Source: an uncultured Ruegeria sp.
Lineage (GTDB): Bacteria > Pseudomonadota > Alphaproteobacteria > Rhodobacterales > Rhodobacteraceae
NCBI RefSeq assembly: GCF_947504215.1
Contig: NZ_CANNGO010000001.1
Coordinates: 496,001-560,000, forward strand
Reading direction: 5' to 3'
DNA: 64,000 nt
This document shows, piece after piece, positions 1 through 10,920 of the stretch; position 1 is the stretch's first letter; every line of letters begins with the position of its first letter. Position numbers and translations under genes: made by a program. The notes below the pieces were generated by a model. The model did no database searches. It saw only the letters and a program-made list of their open reading frames with translations, and had not been told where the DNA came from.

Positions 1-865
1 ACCCACCCGGGATTACTGCCAACAGGTTGTCCCAACCACCGCGAATGCCGCCGCAATGGGTTTCGATCAGCTGTTCAAACGGGATCGACATCGCCTCTTC
101 GACAACACAAGGATTGTTGACGTGACCAGAGATCGCAAACAGTTTGGTGCCTGCGTTGTTCTGACGGCCAAAGCCAGCAAACCAGTCAGCTCCGCGCCGC
201 AGAATGGTTGGCACAACAGCGATGGATTCCACGTTGTTCACTGTGGTCGGGCAACCATAAAGACCCGCGCCCGCTGGGAACGGAGGTTTCATCCGCGGCA
301 TGCCCTTTTTGCCTTCAAGGCTTTCAATCAGCGCGGTTTCTTCACCGCAAATATAAGCCCCGGCCCCGTGATGCAGGAACAGATCGAAATCCCATCCCGA
401 TCCGGCGGCGTTTTTACCCAGCAGACCGGCATCATAAGCCTCATCAATCGCGGCCTGCAGCGCCTCGCGTTCGCGAATATATTCGCCGCGCAGGTAGATA
501 TAACAAGTGTTTGCGTTCATCGCGAAGGACGCGATCAGGCAGCCTTCGATCAAGGTATGCGGATCATGGCGCATAATCTCGCGGTCTTTGCAGGTGCCGG
601 GTTCGGATTCGTCGGCATTCACCACCAGATAGGCCGGGCGACCATCGCTTTCCTTGGGCATGAACGACCATTTCAGACCCGTTGGAAAACCCGCACCGCC
701 CCGACCGCGCAAGCCTGAATCTTTCATCGTTTGAATAATCCAGTCGCGCCCATTGCCAATCAGGCCAGCGGTTCCGTCCCAATGCCCCCGAGCTTGCGCG
801 CCTTTCAGCGTCCGATCGTGCATCCCGTAGATGTTGGTAAAGATCCGGTCCTGATCCTTCAGCAT
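1..865 (-). CDS. nuoF: NADH-quinone oxidoreductase subunit F (partial, N-terminal part)
   Basis: This is the complex I flavoprotein that binds FMN and NADH and passes electrons into the peripheral arm. About 288 N-terminal residues are in the window and the C-terminus, with the 4Fe-4S N3 cysteines, lies beyond the left edge. The visible part starts [14 protein letters not shown] and shows the FMN-site motif [13 protein letters not shown], the [14 protein letters not shown] segment and the glycine-rich [16 protein letters not shown] stretch typical of NuoF/Nqo1. The ATG at 865 lies 7 nt after the stop of the DUF5337 gene, so the two are probably co-translated. Only the truncation is unusual. 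Confidence 0.97.
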   Translation of the reverse strand, partial: MLKDQDRIFTNIYGMHDRTLKGAQARGHWDGTAGLIGNGRDWIIQTMKDSGLRGRGGAGFPTGLKWSFMPKESDGRPAYLVVNADESEPGTCKDREIMRHDPHTLIEGCLIASFAMNANTCYIYLRGEYIREREALQAAIDEAYDAGLLGKNAAGSGWDFDLFLHHGAGAYICGEETALIESLEGKKGMPRMKPPFPAGAGLYGCPTTVNNVESIAVVPTILRRGADWFAGFGRQNNAGTKLFAISGHVNNPCVVEEAMSIPFEQLIETHCGGIRGGWDNLLAVIPGG

Positions 866-872
866 CGCTCGC

Positions 873-1097
873 TTACCTTTGGTTGTCCTGACGCATGCGC
901 CAGAGTTGAAATATGTTGATCACCGCGTAGATGAATCCGCCCAATGCGGCGAAATCAAACAGCAGCGCATAGCGCCCGGGCATTTCCAAAGCCGGGCCGA
1001 TGAACAGCGACACAGCAAGCCACAACAGCATGGTCACAGCAATGACCACCCCGATATGCCGGCCCTTGCGGGCTATTGCTTGTTCCTTATCGTCCAT
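873..1097 (-). CDS. DUF5337-type small membrane protein in the nuo operon
   Basis: A 74-residue protein with two hydrophobic segments (about residues 15-32 and 43-62) and a basic start ([14 protein letters not shown]), so probably an inner-membrane hairpin. It sits between nuoE and nuoF, 41 nt after nuoE and 7 nt before nuoF. I recognise it as the DUF5337 family, known to me from this position in Rhodobacteraceae. No catalytic motif is visible. An assembly or accessory role for complex I is inferred only from position. Confidence 0.82.
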   Translation of the reverse strand: MDDKEQAIARKGRHIGVVIAVTMLLWLAVSLFIGPALEMPGRYALLFDFAALGGFIYAVINIFQLWRMRQDNQR

Positions 1098-1138
1098 CTT
1101 ATCCCGGCACCCAATTGGTGGCGCCGCTCATCCCTGTG

Positions 1139-2281
1139 TCAGTCTTCGTAAAGCCCGTCTTTTTTTGCGCGTTTGGCGAATTCCGTCTCTTCACCCGCTG
1201 CCAGTTTCGACGCTTGTTCGATCCAGCCATCCCGTTCAATCCGACCTTTGAACTTCAATCGCGCATCAACCCACGCCACATGCCCATCTGTCCAGGCTGC
1301 GATCTGGTCAAAGTGATAGAAGCCCAACTCGTTGAGCGTCTGCTCCAGCTTCGGTCCCACGCCTTTCAACAGCTTCAGGTCATCTGGCGCACCACCCCGA
1401 GCGCCAGTCAGCGTTTCGGGCTGCTCTTCTTTGAGCTCGGCCGGTTTTGCTTCGGCTTTCTTGGCCTTGGCAGGTTTGGATTTAGCCTCTGCCGCCTGCT
1501 TTGCCGCAGGTTTGCCAGTTGCAGGTGCCTTGGGTGGCTTCGGAGCCGACTTCGTCGCAGCGGCTTTGCCATCCTTGCCCAACCATGGCGTCAGGATCGG
1601 AACCTCGGTTCCGTCGATCCGTCTTACGGTGTCGCCCAGATCACTGGCCAAGGCGACACTGGCATTGTATTGCGGCTTGCCTGCGTCATATTCGGTCAGG
1701 CTGGACAGACCACTCAGAGGTTCTGCGGCATAGCGCCCGTTTTGCGGGCCCGGCAGCGGCACTTTGCCCGCTGCCAGATCGTCGATGATCTTACCAAAAC
1801 TCTCGGCCGTCAGATCTTCGTAGTAATCCTTGCCGATCTGCGCCATCGGCGCATTGGTGCAGGAGCCCAGACATTCGACCTCTTCCCAACTCAGCTTACC
1901 ATCGGCGGACAAAGCATGCGGTTTCTCGGCGATCTTGTCCTTGCAGACCGCGATCAGGTCTTCGGCCCCGCAGATCATGCAGGAAGTCGTGCCACAAACC
2001 TGAATATGCGCAACCGACCCAACCGGCTGCAATTGAAACATAAAGTAGAAAGAGGCGACTTCAAGAACCCGGATATAAGCCATGCCCAGCATGTCGGCGA
2101 CGGATTCAATCGCCGGACGGCTCAGCCAGCCCTCCTGCTCCTGCGCGCGCCACAAAAGCGGGATGACCGCGCTGGCCTGACGGCCCTCGGGGTATTTGGT
2201 GATCTGCGCTTCGGCCCATTGCTGATTGGCAGCGGTGAAGGCGAAGCTGTCGGGTTGTTCGGGATGAAGACGGCGGAGCAT
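1139..2281 (-). CDS. nuoE: NADH-quinone oxidoreductase subunit E with long C-terminal extension
   Basis: NuoE is the thioredoxin-fold complex I subunit carrying the N1a [2Fe-2S] cluster. Ligands are visible as C-x4-C in [11 protein letters not shown] and C-x3-C in CLGSCTNAP. The chosen ATG at 2281 ([15 protein letters not shown]) has a GGGAG sequence just upstream; an in-frame start at 2323 is less likely. At 380 aa it is much longer than the roughly 160-240 aa core. After the core come an Ala/Lys/Pro-rich linker ([20 protein letters not shown]) and a C-terminal domain with a helix-hairpin-helix-like motif ([18 protein letters not shown]). Long NuoE forms of this kind occur in Rhodobacterales; the tail's function is unknown to me. 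Confidence 0.95.
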   Translation of the reverse strand: MLRRLHPEQPDSFAFTAANQQWAEAQITKYPEGRQASAVIPLLWRAQEQEGWLSRPAIESVADMLGMAYIRVLEVASFYFMFQLQPVGSVAHIQVCGTTSCMICGAEDLIAVCKDKIAEKPHALSADGKLSWEEVECLGSCTNAPMAQIGKDYYEDLTAESFGKIIDDLAAGKVPLPGPQNGRYAAEPLSGLSSLTEYDAGKPQYNASVALASDLGDTVRRIDGTEVPILTPWLGKDGKAAATKSAPKPPKAPATGKPAAKQAAEAKSKPAKAKKAEAKPAELKEEQPETLTGARGGAPDDLKLLKGVGPKLEQTLNELGFYHFDQIAAWTDGHVAWVDARLKFKGRIERDGWIEQASKLAAGEETEFAKRAKKDGLYED

Positions 2282-2327
2282 CAGCGGTTCTCCCGCAGAA
2301 AAATTGAGTGATTGGGAGGGCAAAGCG

Positions 2328-2609
2328 TCAGCATAGATAGATCACCATCAAGTATCCGTCACTTTGACGGGCTCGCCTGTCGGTTATCAGAACGTCAATC
2401 AGATCAGGTATCTCTGCTACGGCGAAACCTGCAGGTATCAGTTTGTTCGCAACGTCCTCTATCTCGATCCGGCAACCGTTCCTAAGAACGAAGTCGTACA
2501 ATGCATCGGCACGGCGCTCGATACTATCTGAGGTAGAAACACTCGTCTCAGCGGCAAGGCTAGTCGCGAAAAAAACCGCGCCTAATGTAATTGAACGAGC
2601 GCAAATCAT
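2328..2609 (-). CDS. Small secreted protein of unknown function between nuoD and nuoE
   Basis: A 93-residue protein with an apparent signal peptide ([21 protein letters not shown], likely cut after Ala-19/20) and a short mature part with two cysteines. Its ATG overlaps the nuoD stop codon by one base (TAATG), which strongly suggests coupled translation, and nuoE starts 46 nt downstream. I do not recognise the family. Base composition looks more A+T-rich than nuoD and nuoE, so it may be a later insertion. A periplasmic product inside a complex I operon is unexpected. Confidence 0.7.
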   Translation of the reverse strand: MICARSITLGAVFFATSLAAETSVSTSDSIERRADALYDFVLRNGCRIEIEDVANKLIPAGFAVAEIPDLIDVLITDRRARQSDGYLMVIYLC

Positions 2610-3832
2610 TACCGATCAATCTCCCCAAACACCACGTCCATGGTGCCGATGATGGCGGCAACGTCGGCCAGTTGGTGACCCCCGGCGATGTAGTCCATGG
2701 CTTGCAGGTGCAGGAAGCCCGGCGCGCGCAGTTTGGCGCGGTAGGGTTTGTTGGTACCATCGGCGACCAGGTAGACGCCGAATTCGCCCTTGGGGGCCTC
2801 GACGGCGGCATAAACCTCGCCCACCGGAACGTGGAAGCCTTCGGTGTACAGCTTGAAGTGATGGATCAGGCTTTCCATCGAGGTCTTCATGTCCGACCGG
2901 CTTGGCGGAGTGATCTTGCCGCGCGCTAGAATATCCCCCGGACACTCGCGGATTTTGGCGATAGCCTGACGGATGATCAGCAGCGACTGGCGCATCTCTT
3001 CCATGCGCACCAGATAGCGGTCATAGCAGTCGCCGTTCTTGCCTACAGGGATCTGAAATTCGAACTCGTCGTAGCATTCATAGGGCTGTGCACGGCGCAG
3101 ATCCCAGGCTAGGCCAGACCCGCGCACCATGACGCCCGAGAAACCGTATTTCTGGATGTCATCCTCGGTCACGACGCCGATATCGGCGTTACGTTGCTTG
3201 AAGATGCGGTTTTCGGTCAGCAGACCGTCGATATCGTCCATAACCGCAGGGAATTCATGGCTCCATGCCTCGATATCGTCCAACAGTTCCGGCGGCAGGT
3301 CCTGATGCACACCGCCGGGTCGGAAATAGGCCGCGTGCAGGCGGGCACCGCAGGCACGCTCATAAAACACCATCAGCTTTTCGCGTTCTTCAAAGCCCCA
3401 GAGCGGCGGGGTCAGCGCGCCGACGTCCATCGCCTGGGTGGTCACGTTCAGCAGATGGTTCAGGATGCGCCCAATCTCAGAATACAGGACCCGGATCAGA
3501 GAGGCCCGGCGGGGCACTTCAACGCCGGTCAGCTTTTCAATAGCCAGACACCAAGCGTGTTCCTGATTCATCGGCGCCACATAGTCGAGACGATCGAAAT
3601 ACGGCAGGTTTTGCAGATAGGTTCGGCTTTCCATCAGCTTTTCGGTGCCACGGTGCAGCAGGCCGATATGCGGGTCACAGCGCTCGACGATTTCGCCGTC
3701 CAGCTCAAGCACTAGACGCAAAACCCCATGCGCGGCAGGGTGCTGCGGGCCAAAGTTAATGTTAAAGTTGCGGATCTTCTGCTCGCCGCTCAGCGCGTCC
3801 GAACTGCCGTCATCATATCTGGAGCCGTCCAT
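2609..3832 (-). CDS. nuoD: NADH-quinone oxidoreductase subunit D (49 kDa)
   Basis: NuoD is the nickel-hydrogenase-related subunit that forms the quinone pocket of complex I together with NuoB. The protein (about 407 aa) has the characteristic [19 protein letters not shown] start region, the [14 protein letters not shown] motif and the C-terminal VFGEIDR. The ATG at 3832 overlaps the stop of the preceding small frame (TGATG); a TTG one codon upstream (3835) is possible but less likely. The stop overlaps the start of the downstream secreted orf. Confidence 0.97.
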   Translation of the reverse strand: MDGSRYDDGSSDALSGEQKIRNFNINFGPQHPAAHGVLRLVLELDGEIVERCDPHIGLLHRGTEKLMESRTYLQNLPYFDRLDYVAPMNQEHAWCLAIEKLTGVEVPRRASLIRVLYSEIGRILNHLLNVTTQAMDVGALTPPLWGFEEREKLMVFYERACGARLHAAYFRPGGVHQDLPPELLDDIEAWSHEFPAVMDDIDGLLTENRIFKQRNADIGVVTEDDIQKYGFSGVMVRGSGLAWDLRRAQPYECYDEFEFQIPVGKNGDCYDRYLVRMEEMRQSLLIIRQAIAKIRECPGDILARGKITPPSRSDMKTSMESLIHHFKLYTEGFHVPVGEVYAAVEAPKGEFGVYLVADGTNKPYRAKLRAPGFLHLQAMDYIAGGHQLADVAAIIGTMDVVFGEIDR

Positions 3833-3969
3833 CAACGCCGTCCCCTCTTATTCTTCTTTGCCGCGGCCCGCACTCGAACCTTTTCGGCCTCGGCCGCTTT
3901 GGCTGCAGCGCCCGCAAGCAGGATGCCCAGCGCGCCCAAAGCGATCAGTTCCCCCAGCAGCATCAGCAT
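3832..3969 (-). CDS. Predicted 45-residue membrane-anchored basic microprotein in the nuo operon
   Basis: Read by hand from the minus strand: ATG at 3969, stop TGA at 3834-3832. The product begins [20 protein letters not shown], a single hydrophobic helix, then an Ala/Lys/Arg-rich tail ending NKRGRR. The stop overlaps the nuoD ATG (TGATG), and the start lies one base after the stop of the preceding 57-codon frame. An internal ATG at 3963 would give 43 residues. The tight coupling on both sides supports translation. Function unknown. Confidence 0.6.
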   Translation of the reverse strand: MLMLLGELIALGALGILLAGAAAKAAEAEKVRVRAAAKKNKRGRR

Positions 3970-3970
3970 C

Positions 3971-4144
3971 TCAGCGGCGCTCCAATTCCTGAAGTTTCAA
4001 ACCGACCCACCACAGCAGCGCGATAGTGCCAAATGGGACCAAGCACAGCAGACACCAGTATTTGTTGATCCCGAAAAACGGCAGAATTTTCACCATCGGG
4101 ATGATGGTCAGCGCAGAAAGGATCAGCCACCAGATACCACCCAT
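3971..4144 (-). CDS. Predicted 57-residue two-helix membrane protein in the nuo operon
   Basis: Read by hand: ATG at 4144, stop TGA at 3973-3971. The product starts [20 protein letters not shown] and has a second hydrophobic stretch around CLLCLVPFGTIALLWWVG, ending LKLQELERR. The ATG shares one base with the nuoC stop (TAATG), and another small frame follows after one base. Two transmembrane helices next to complex I subunits suggest an accessory membrane polypeptide, but that is inference. Unidentified reading frames are known in Paracoccus and Rhodobacter nuo/nqo operons; I cannot say whether this matches one. Confidence 0.68.
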   Translation of the reverse strand: MGGIWWLILSALTIIPMVKILPFFGINKYWCLLCLVPFGTIALLWWVGLKLQELERR

Positions 4145-4749
4145 TATTCGGCCTCCTGCTTTTCATCGCCAGGCAGAATGTACTCCGCACCTTCCCACGG
4201 GGACATGAAGTCAAACTGACGGTACTCTTGCACCAGCGAGACCGGCTCGTACACGACACGCTTTTGCGCCTCGTCATACCGAACTTCGGTATAGCCGGTG
4301 GTCGGGAAATCCTTGCGCAATGGATGGCCACGGAACCCATAGTCGGTCAGGATGCGCCGCAGGTCCGGATGACCCGAGAACAAGATGCCGAACATATCGA
4401 ACACCTCCCGCTCGAACCAGTTGGCCGAGGGGTGTACATCGACGATCGAGGGCACCATGTCTTCCTCTCGGATCGAGACCCGCAGGCGGATGCGCTGGTT
4501 CTGATACATCGACAGGAAGTGGTAGACCACGTCGAACCGCTTGGCCCGCTCGGGGTAGTCCACAGCAGTGATATCCACCAAAGTCGAGAACTTGCAGTTC
4601 TGATCAGATTTCAGAAATTCGATAAACTCAACCAGGTTAGACGGGGCCACATCGACGTTCAGCTCACCGTGGGTAACGTCCCAGGACAGAACGCAATCGG
4701 TTCGCTTGAGTTCCAGCTGGGCGCCGAGTTCTTTGAGTGCTTCGCTCAC
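4144..4749 (-). CDS. nuoC: NADH-quinone oxidoreductase subunit C (30 kDa)
   Basis: NuoC is a hydrophilic connecting subunit of the complex I peripheral arm. The 201-residue protein shows the family signature region ([38 protein letters not shown]) and ends with the [10 protein letters not shown] segment of alphaproteobacterial NuoC. The start is GTG at 4749, inside a GTGA overlap with the stop of the upstream RraB-like gene. The stop overlaps the start of the 57-residue orf. Confidence 0.97.
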   Translation of the reverse strand: MSEALKELGAQLELKRTDCVLSWDVTHGELNVDVAPSNLVEFIEFLKSDQNCKFSTLVDITAVDYPERAKRFDVVYHFLSMYQNQRIRLRVSIREEDMVPSIVDVHPSANWFEREVFDMFGILFSGHPDLRRILTDYGFRGHPLRKDFPTTGYTEVRYDEAQKRVVYEPVSLVQEYRQFDFMSPWEGAEYILPGDEKQEAE

Positions 4750-5171
4750 CGCTTCAACTCCTCAACAGAATTGACGGAAAGTTCGGCATTCGCCGGGTCA
4801 GGAAACTCCCAGAAACACTCACTTCCACCATGATCTGCTGCCAGATTTCCCAGTGTCTGTTCAATCATAGAAATCAAGCGCACCTCTGCCTTCGCAGAGA
4901 CAGAATAAGTCACATCGACCGATTCCTCATCCTCATCGCAAAACAAGGTGGCATCTGATTTTCCTAGCCGATGGTCAGCCTCAATCGACCGCATCAAAGC
5001 ACGTGCTTGATCAACAAAGGCTTCAGCGTCTTGCTTGCTTGGGAATTCGATTGTGAACTCAAAAGATAGCTTTTGACGCAGATCAACACCGTTTTCTTCG
5101 AAGCGCTGAAAAATAATGGCATTCTCCGCGATCAGCGCCTCAGATGGTTCTGTGTACGTCTCTGATTTCAT
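4746..5171 (-). CDS. RraB-like (ribonuclease E inhibitor fold) protein between nuoB and nuoC
   Basis: A 141-residue acidic soluble protein. The pattern [16 protein letters not shown], then a strand-rich segment, then [22 protein letters not shown] followed by an aromatic stretch resembles the RraB fold (regulator of RNase E activity B / DUF1260). I judge this by pattern only. It is fused into the operon by 4-nt overlaps on both sides (ATGA with nuoB, GTGA with nuoC), so it must be co-expressed with complex I. Whether it acts on RNase E or on complex I assembly cannot be told from sequence. Confidence 0.72.
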   Translation of the reverse strand: MKSETYTEPSEALIAENAIIFQRFEENGVDLRQKLSFEFTIEFPSKQDAEAFVDQARALMRSIEADHRLGKSDATLFCDEDEESVDVTYSVSAKAEVRLISMIEQTLGNLAADHGGSECFWEFPDPANAELSVNSVEELKR

Positions 5172-5692
5172 CGAACAATCGTCCCAGTACGGCGGATTTT
5201 GCGTTGCAATTGCATCAATCCGTATAGCAACGCTTCGGCTGTTGGAGGGCAGCCAGGGACGTAAATATCCACCGGAACGATACGATCACAACCACGCACA
5301 ACCGAATATGAATAGTGATAATATCCGCCACCATTGGCGCAGGATCCCATAGAGATCACATAGCGCGGCTCGGGCATCTGGTCATAAACCTTGCGCAGCG
5401 CAGGGGCCATCTTGTTGGTCAGCGTTCCGGCCACGATCATCACATCCGACTGACGCGGAGACGCGCGGGGCGCAATGCCAAACCGTTCCGCATCATACCG
5501 CGGCATCGAGGTGTGCATCATCTCAACCGCGCAGCAGGCCAGACCAAAGGTCATCCAGTGCAGCGAGCCAGTACGGGCCCAATTGATGATGTCCTCGGTC
5601 GAGGTCAGCAGAAATCCTTTGTCCTGCAGCTCGGCGTTCAGGGCCTGGGTGGCGACTTCTTTGTCGACGCCCGCGGTGTTTGCGCCCGTCAT
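5168..5692 (-). CDS. nuoB: NADH-quinone oxidoreductase subunit B (PSST)
   Basis: NuoB carries cluster N2, the last iron-sulfur cluster before quinone. The ligand motifs are present: tandem cysteines in [23 protein letters not shown] and [13 protein letters not shown] place the start at ATG 5692, overlapping the nuoA stop (TGATG), giving 174 aa; an ATG at 5701 ([11 protein letters not shown]) is an equally common annotation. The stop overlaps the start of the RraB-like gene by 4 nt. Confidence 0.96.
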   Translation of the reverse strand: MTGANTAGVDKEVATQALNAELQDKGFLLTSTEDIINWARTGSLHWMTFGLACCAVEMMHTSMPRYDAERFGIAPRASPRQSDVMIVAGTLTNKMAPALRKVYDQMPEPRYVISMGSCANGGGYYHYSYSVVRGCDRIVPVDIYVPGCPPTAEALLYGLMQLQRKIRRTGTIVR

Positions 5693-6057
5693 CACTCCCA
5701 TTCCAAGGCTCCCTTCTTCCACTCATAGGCAAAGCCGATGGTCAGAACGCCTAGGAACACCATCATCGACCAGAAGCCTACATCGCTGATGTCTTTGAAC
5801 CCAACGGCCCAAGGGAACAGGAACGCAATCTCCAGATCAAAGATGATGAAGAGAATCGCAACCAGATAGAACCGCACATCGAATTTCATCCGCGCATCAT
5901 CAAAAGCATTGAAACCGCATTCATAGGCGCTGACTTTTTCCGGGTCAGGATTGCGGACGGCCAGCACGACGGCGGCAAGAATCAAAACGATTCCAAGACC
6001 GACCGCCACGGCCAGAAACACCAGGATCGGGAGGTATTCCCGCAGCAGGTCTTCCAC
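5692..6057 (-). CDS. nuoA: NADH-quinone oxidoreductase subunit A
   Basis: NuoA is a three-helix membrane subunit of complex I and the first gene of this operon. The start is GTG at 6057, preceded by AAGGAG six nt upstream, giving 121 aa, the normal length; a longer frame to 6102 lacks such a site. The conserved loop [16 protein letters not shown] and the acidic helix [16 protein letters not shown] are typical of NuoA. It overlaps nuoB by one base at the stop. Confidence 0.96.
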   Translation of the reverse strand: MEDLLREYLPILVFLAVAVGLGIVLILAAVVLAVRNPDPEKVSAYECGFNAFDDARMKFDVRFYLVAILFIIFDLEIAFLFPWAVGFKDISDVGFWSMMVFLGVLTIGFAYEWKKGALEWE

Positions 6058-6122
6058 TAGTAGCTCCTTTCCTGCGCATCCTCTATTGGAATGCGCCGTC
6101 AATTGGCGTGTTGACTGGACAT

Positions 6123-6151
6123 TCTCTATCCCTGCGGGGTCAGAGGGTCAA
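6123..6151 (-). promoter_or_regulatory. Candidate sigma70-type promoter of the nuo operon
   Basis: On the minus strand, TTGACC (6151-6146) and TAGAGA (6128-6123) are separated by exactly 17 bases, about 66 bases upstream of the nuoA GTG. The -10 element is a poor match, so this is only a candidate. It lies in the 187-base gap between liuC and nuoA, where some promoter for the nuo operon is expected. Confidence 0.33.
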
Positions 6152-6244
6152 CCGAACACAAGCGCACACCGCATCAATCCTGCGCTTGACAACGTCAGGA
6201 AGAATCGCAACCGGTGAACCCCAGGTTGCCTTGTACGGTAAGCG

Positions 6245-7033
6245 TTAAACTTTGTTGTTCCACGCGGGGTTACGCTTGTCAAAAAACGCACCAATCCCCT
6301 CTTGGGCTTCAGATGTCTCCCAGCGGGAGACCAGTTTTTGGATGGTGTGATCAATCACGCTGTCATCGATACGAGGACCCAGTTCCCGGACAAGTTCCTT
6401 TGCGGAGGCAACCGCACCGGGGGCGCAGCTCAGGTAAGGTTGAACCTCTGCCTCGATCGCCGCGTCGAGCTCATCGGCGGGCGCCACCTTGGCCAATAAC
6501 CCCAGATCCACGGCTTCGTACGCATCGAACAACCGCGCAGACATGAACACCCTCCGGGCTTTCGCCTCACCCATCCGGGCAATCACATAAGGTCCGATGG
6601 TGGCCGGGATCAGCCCCAACCGGGTTTCGGTCAGCCCCATCTTCAGGCTGTCGACGCCAATGGCTACATCACAGACTGAGGCTAAACCGACGCCGCCGCC
6701 AAAGGCATTGCCCTGCAACGCGCCAATCAACGGTTTGTTTAGCATGTTCAAAGCCTGCAGCATTTCCGCAAGTTTGCGTGCTTCGACAAAACGTGTCGCC
6801 GAATCTGCCACCATCTGTTCTTTCATCCAGCCCAGATCACCGCCGGCGCAAAAGGTTTTGCCTGCGCCGGTCAAAACGACCACACGCACATCTTGATCGT
6901 TCCCCAGATCAGCCGCCGCATGCGTCAGTTCCGCGATCATAATGGCCGACATTGCATTGTGCTTTTCGGCACGGTTCAGGGTCAGCGTTGCGACGCCCCG
7001 GTCATCTGAGGTGAGCGTGATCGCTTCGTACAT
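6245..7033 (-). CDS. liuC: Methylglutaconyl-CoA hydratase (enoyl-CoA hydratase family)
   Basis: A crotonase-fold protein of 262 aa. It has the oxyanion-hole segments KTFCAGGDLGWM and GNAFGGGVGLASVCD, with the downstream TETRLGLIPATIG region. Family membership is certain. Assignment to 3-methylglutaconyl-CoA hydration in leucine breakdown comes from context: it lies one base after the HMG-CoA lyase gene and in the same direction as both methylcrotonyl-CoA carboxylase genes. It is the last gene of this minus-strand run. A weak 6-bp stem (GCAACC/GGTTGC) lies just downstream but lacks a U-tract. Confidence 0.9.
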   Translation of the reverse strand: MYEAITLTSDDRGVATLTLNRAEKHNAMSAIMIAELTHAAADLGNDQDVRVVVLTGAGKTFCAGGDLGWMKEQMVADSATRFVEARKLAEMLQALNMLNKPLIGALQGNAFGGGVGLASVCDVAIGVDSLKMGLTETRLGLIPATIGPYVIARMGEAKARRVFMSARLFDAYEAVDLGLLAKVAPADELDAAIEAEVQPYLSCAPGAVASAKELVRELGPRIDDSVIDHTIQKLVSRWETSEAQEGIGAFFDKRNPAWNNKV

Positions 7034-7034
7034 G

Positions 7035-7886
7035 TCAGCCTCTCATCGCCTGAGCCATCTGAGCGGCCTCTTCCAGCACCGCAGCGTCCAGACCGGTTTC
7101 ATATCCCAGCCGTTCTAGATGTGCGGCAACGGCTTCGGTTGCGACGTTCCCGGCCGCCCCAGGCGCATAGGGGCATCCACCCAATCCACCAATCGCCGCA
7201 TCGAAGACCCGAACCCCAAGCGCAATTGAAGCATCAATATTGTCCATCGCACGACCGTTCGTGTCATGGAAATGCCCAGCCAATCGGGTGACCGGGACCC
7301 TTTCACGCACAGCCAGCAACATATGGGCAATCTTGTCCGGTGTGCCCTGCCCAATCGTATCGCCTAACGACACTTCATAGCAGCCGTGCGAGAACAGAAT
7401 ATCAGCAACTTCCGCCACTTTTTCAGGCGGGGTCGGCCCGTCATAGGGGCAATCCGTCACGCAAGACACATAACCCCTGACCGGCAAGTCGATGTGGCGG
7501 GCGGCTTCCAAAATCGGAACAAAACGTTCGATGGATTCGGCGATTGATGCGTTGATATTCGCCTTAGAAAAACCTTCGGAGGCCGAGGCAAAGATTGCAA
7601 TCTCATCCGCACCGGCGGCCATCGCATCTTCGTATCCGCGCAAATTCGGGGTCAGCGCTGCGTATCGAACCCCTTTGGCCCTAGTGATACCGGCAAGAAC
7701 ATCGGCGCTGCCAGCCATTTGCGGCACCCATTTCGGAGAGACAAAGCTTGCCATTTCGATCCGGCTGAACCCGGCGCGCGACAAGCAGTCAACCAGCGCC
7801 ACTTTCTCGGCCACCGGGATCTCGCGTTTCTCGTTCTGAAGCCCGTCCCGTGGACCTACTTCAAAGATTTCTATCCGCTCACCCAT
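7035..7886 (-). CDS. liuE: Hydroxymethylglutaryl-CoA lyase
   Basis: A DRE-TIM family lyase of 283 aa that splits HMG-CoA into acetoacetate and acetyl-CoA, the last step of leucine degradation. The N-terminal FEVGPRDGLQNEK motif, the HFHDTNGRAMDN metal-binding region and the GGLGGCPYAPGAAGN loop with its catalytic cysteine are all visible. The ATG at 7886 follows a strong GGAGG; an upstream GTG at 7898 is less likely. liuC begins one base after its stop. Confidence 0.95.
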   Translation of the reverse strand: MGERIEIFEVGPRDGLQNEKREIPVAEKVALVDCLSRAGFSRIEMASFVSPKWVPQMAGSADVLAGITRAKGVRYAALTPNLRGYEDAMAAGADEIAIFASASEGFSKANINASIAESIERFVPILEAARHIDLPVRGYVSCVTDCPYDGPTPPEKVAEVADILFSHGCYEVSLGDTIGQGTPDKIAHMLLAVRERVPVTRLAGHFHDTNGRAMDNIDASIALGVRVFDAAIGGLGGCPYAPGAAGNVATEAVAAHLERLGYETGLDAAVLEEAAQMAQAMRG

Positions 7887-7934
7887 CCTAACCTCCATTG
7901 ACGGCGCATCGTTTGCCGACGCGCCACTGTGTTC

Positions 7935-8554
7935 TCACGCCTCGGGTCCCAACCTGCAGAAGGTTTCGGCAACTTTGTCCCGATTGTTCATCCGTGCCCA
8001 CCATGAGTTCAATGCGGGGTAATGGGCAAGCAATTCCGCAGCTGCCGGATATCTCCGGAACGCATCGATCATCGGAAACAGGATACAATCCTCGGGCTCA
8101 CACCCTGAACCAAGCACGAGGTTCTCAGCGGCTATGTCCTCCAATGCGCTCAGAACGGAACCCGCTTGTTCAAGGCCGTCCTGTATTTTCGACATATCGT
8201 ATTCAAGGTCAAAAGCCGGCCTGAAAACGCCATGGGAGTAAACCTGCCGGACCAAAGGCCAATAGGCGTAAGAGGTCACGATTCCGGCAATCTGTGCCGC
8301 GCGCGCTTCGACAAGCGGGGCGCGGATGCGGTTGCGGTCGCTGATCCGATAGAGGTAACTAAGGATCGCCCAGCTTTCGTACACACGTGTCTGACCATCA
8401 AACAAAACCGGCACCCGCCCGAACGGATGATCGTCGGATGCTTCACCGAACGGGTCGACCTCTTCCCAACTGTAGGGATGAGATAATTCAGCCAGCGCGA
8501 TGCGAACTGATCGGGAAAAGACGCTGTGGCTGTAACCTATGACTCGCAGCGCTT

Positions 8555-8558
<4 letters not shown>
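7935..8558 (-). CDS. Glutathione S-transferase family protein
   Basis: A 207-residue protein with an N-terminal thioredoxin-like GST domain (MKALRVIGYSHSVFSRSVRIALAE, then FGRVPVLFDGQTRVYES, the usual cis-Pro and glutathione-binding segments) and an all-helical C-terminal domain. The start appears to be TTG at 8558 in a TTGA overlap with the liuD stop, so it is co-translated with the carboxylase. Substrate unknown. Its place in the operon suggests detoxification of a reactive acyl-CoA by-product, which is inference. Confidence 0.85.
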
Positions 8559-10489
<1,931 letters not shown>

Positions 10490-10493
10490 GGTT

Positions 10494-10919
10494 TCACCCT
10501 TCCAATGCCAGATCTTCCACAAGCCGAAACCGTTCGCACACGAGTTTCATCTCGGGATCAAAACCACCGTTTCGTTGGAAATAGCGGCGATGATCTTCCT
10601 GCCATCCTTCAAGCGTTTCATTCTCACCTTCCGCTAAAGCGAAATCCTCGGTCACATCGCAGTACCGCCGGACCGAAACATCTACGGTTTCAATGACCAG
10701 AGCCGGTGTGTCATCCCAGTTCAGAGCAATATCACGGCGGCCGGGTTTCGGCATATCAAGGCTACCATCAGGATAATTACTGAGCGCATCGCAGGTCGCC
10801 GTTTTGCGGCCGGAACGAACCAAAGCCAGGAGCTCTGCGCTTAGCACCGCGTTGTCACCGAATTTGAATGTCTGTGCACCGGGGTAGCGGGCCAAAATGT
10901 CTTTCAAACTTACGCTCAT
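10494..10919 (-). CDS. ASCH-domain protein within the methylcrotonyl-CoA carboxylase operon
   Basis: A 141-residue soluble protein with the ASCH pattern: RSGRKTATCDAL near the start of the fold (the usual GxKTxT-like segment) and a beta-barrel core. ASCH domains are related to PUA folds and are thought to bind RNA or nucleotides. It lies between the two carboxylase subunit genes with 1-nt and 4-nt spacing and is clearly in the same transcript. Its role there is unknown. Confidence 0.83.
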   Translation of the reverse strand: MSVSLKDILARYPGAQTFKFGDNAVLSAELLALVRSGRKTATCDALSNYPDGSLDMPKPGRRDIALNWDDTPALVIETVDVSVRRYCDVTEDFALAEGENETLEGWQEDHRRYFQRNGGFDPEMKLVCERFRLVEDLALEG

Positions 10920-10920
10920 C

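Noticed and set aside
1076..2311. A 411-codon open frame on the plus strand opposite nuoE
   Set aside because: It is the antisense shadow of nuoE and the NuoE start; the translation is Arg/Phe/Leu-rich with no family likeness, as expected from high G+C codon bias.
6205..6232. Small stem (GCAACC/GGTTGC) after liuC as a terminator
   Set aside because: Only six pairs with an 11-base loop and no T-run; too weak to annotate as a terminator.
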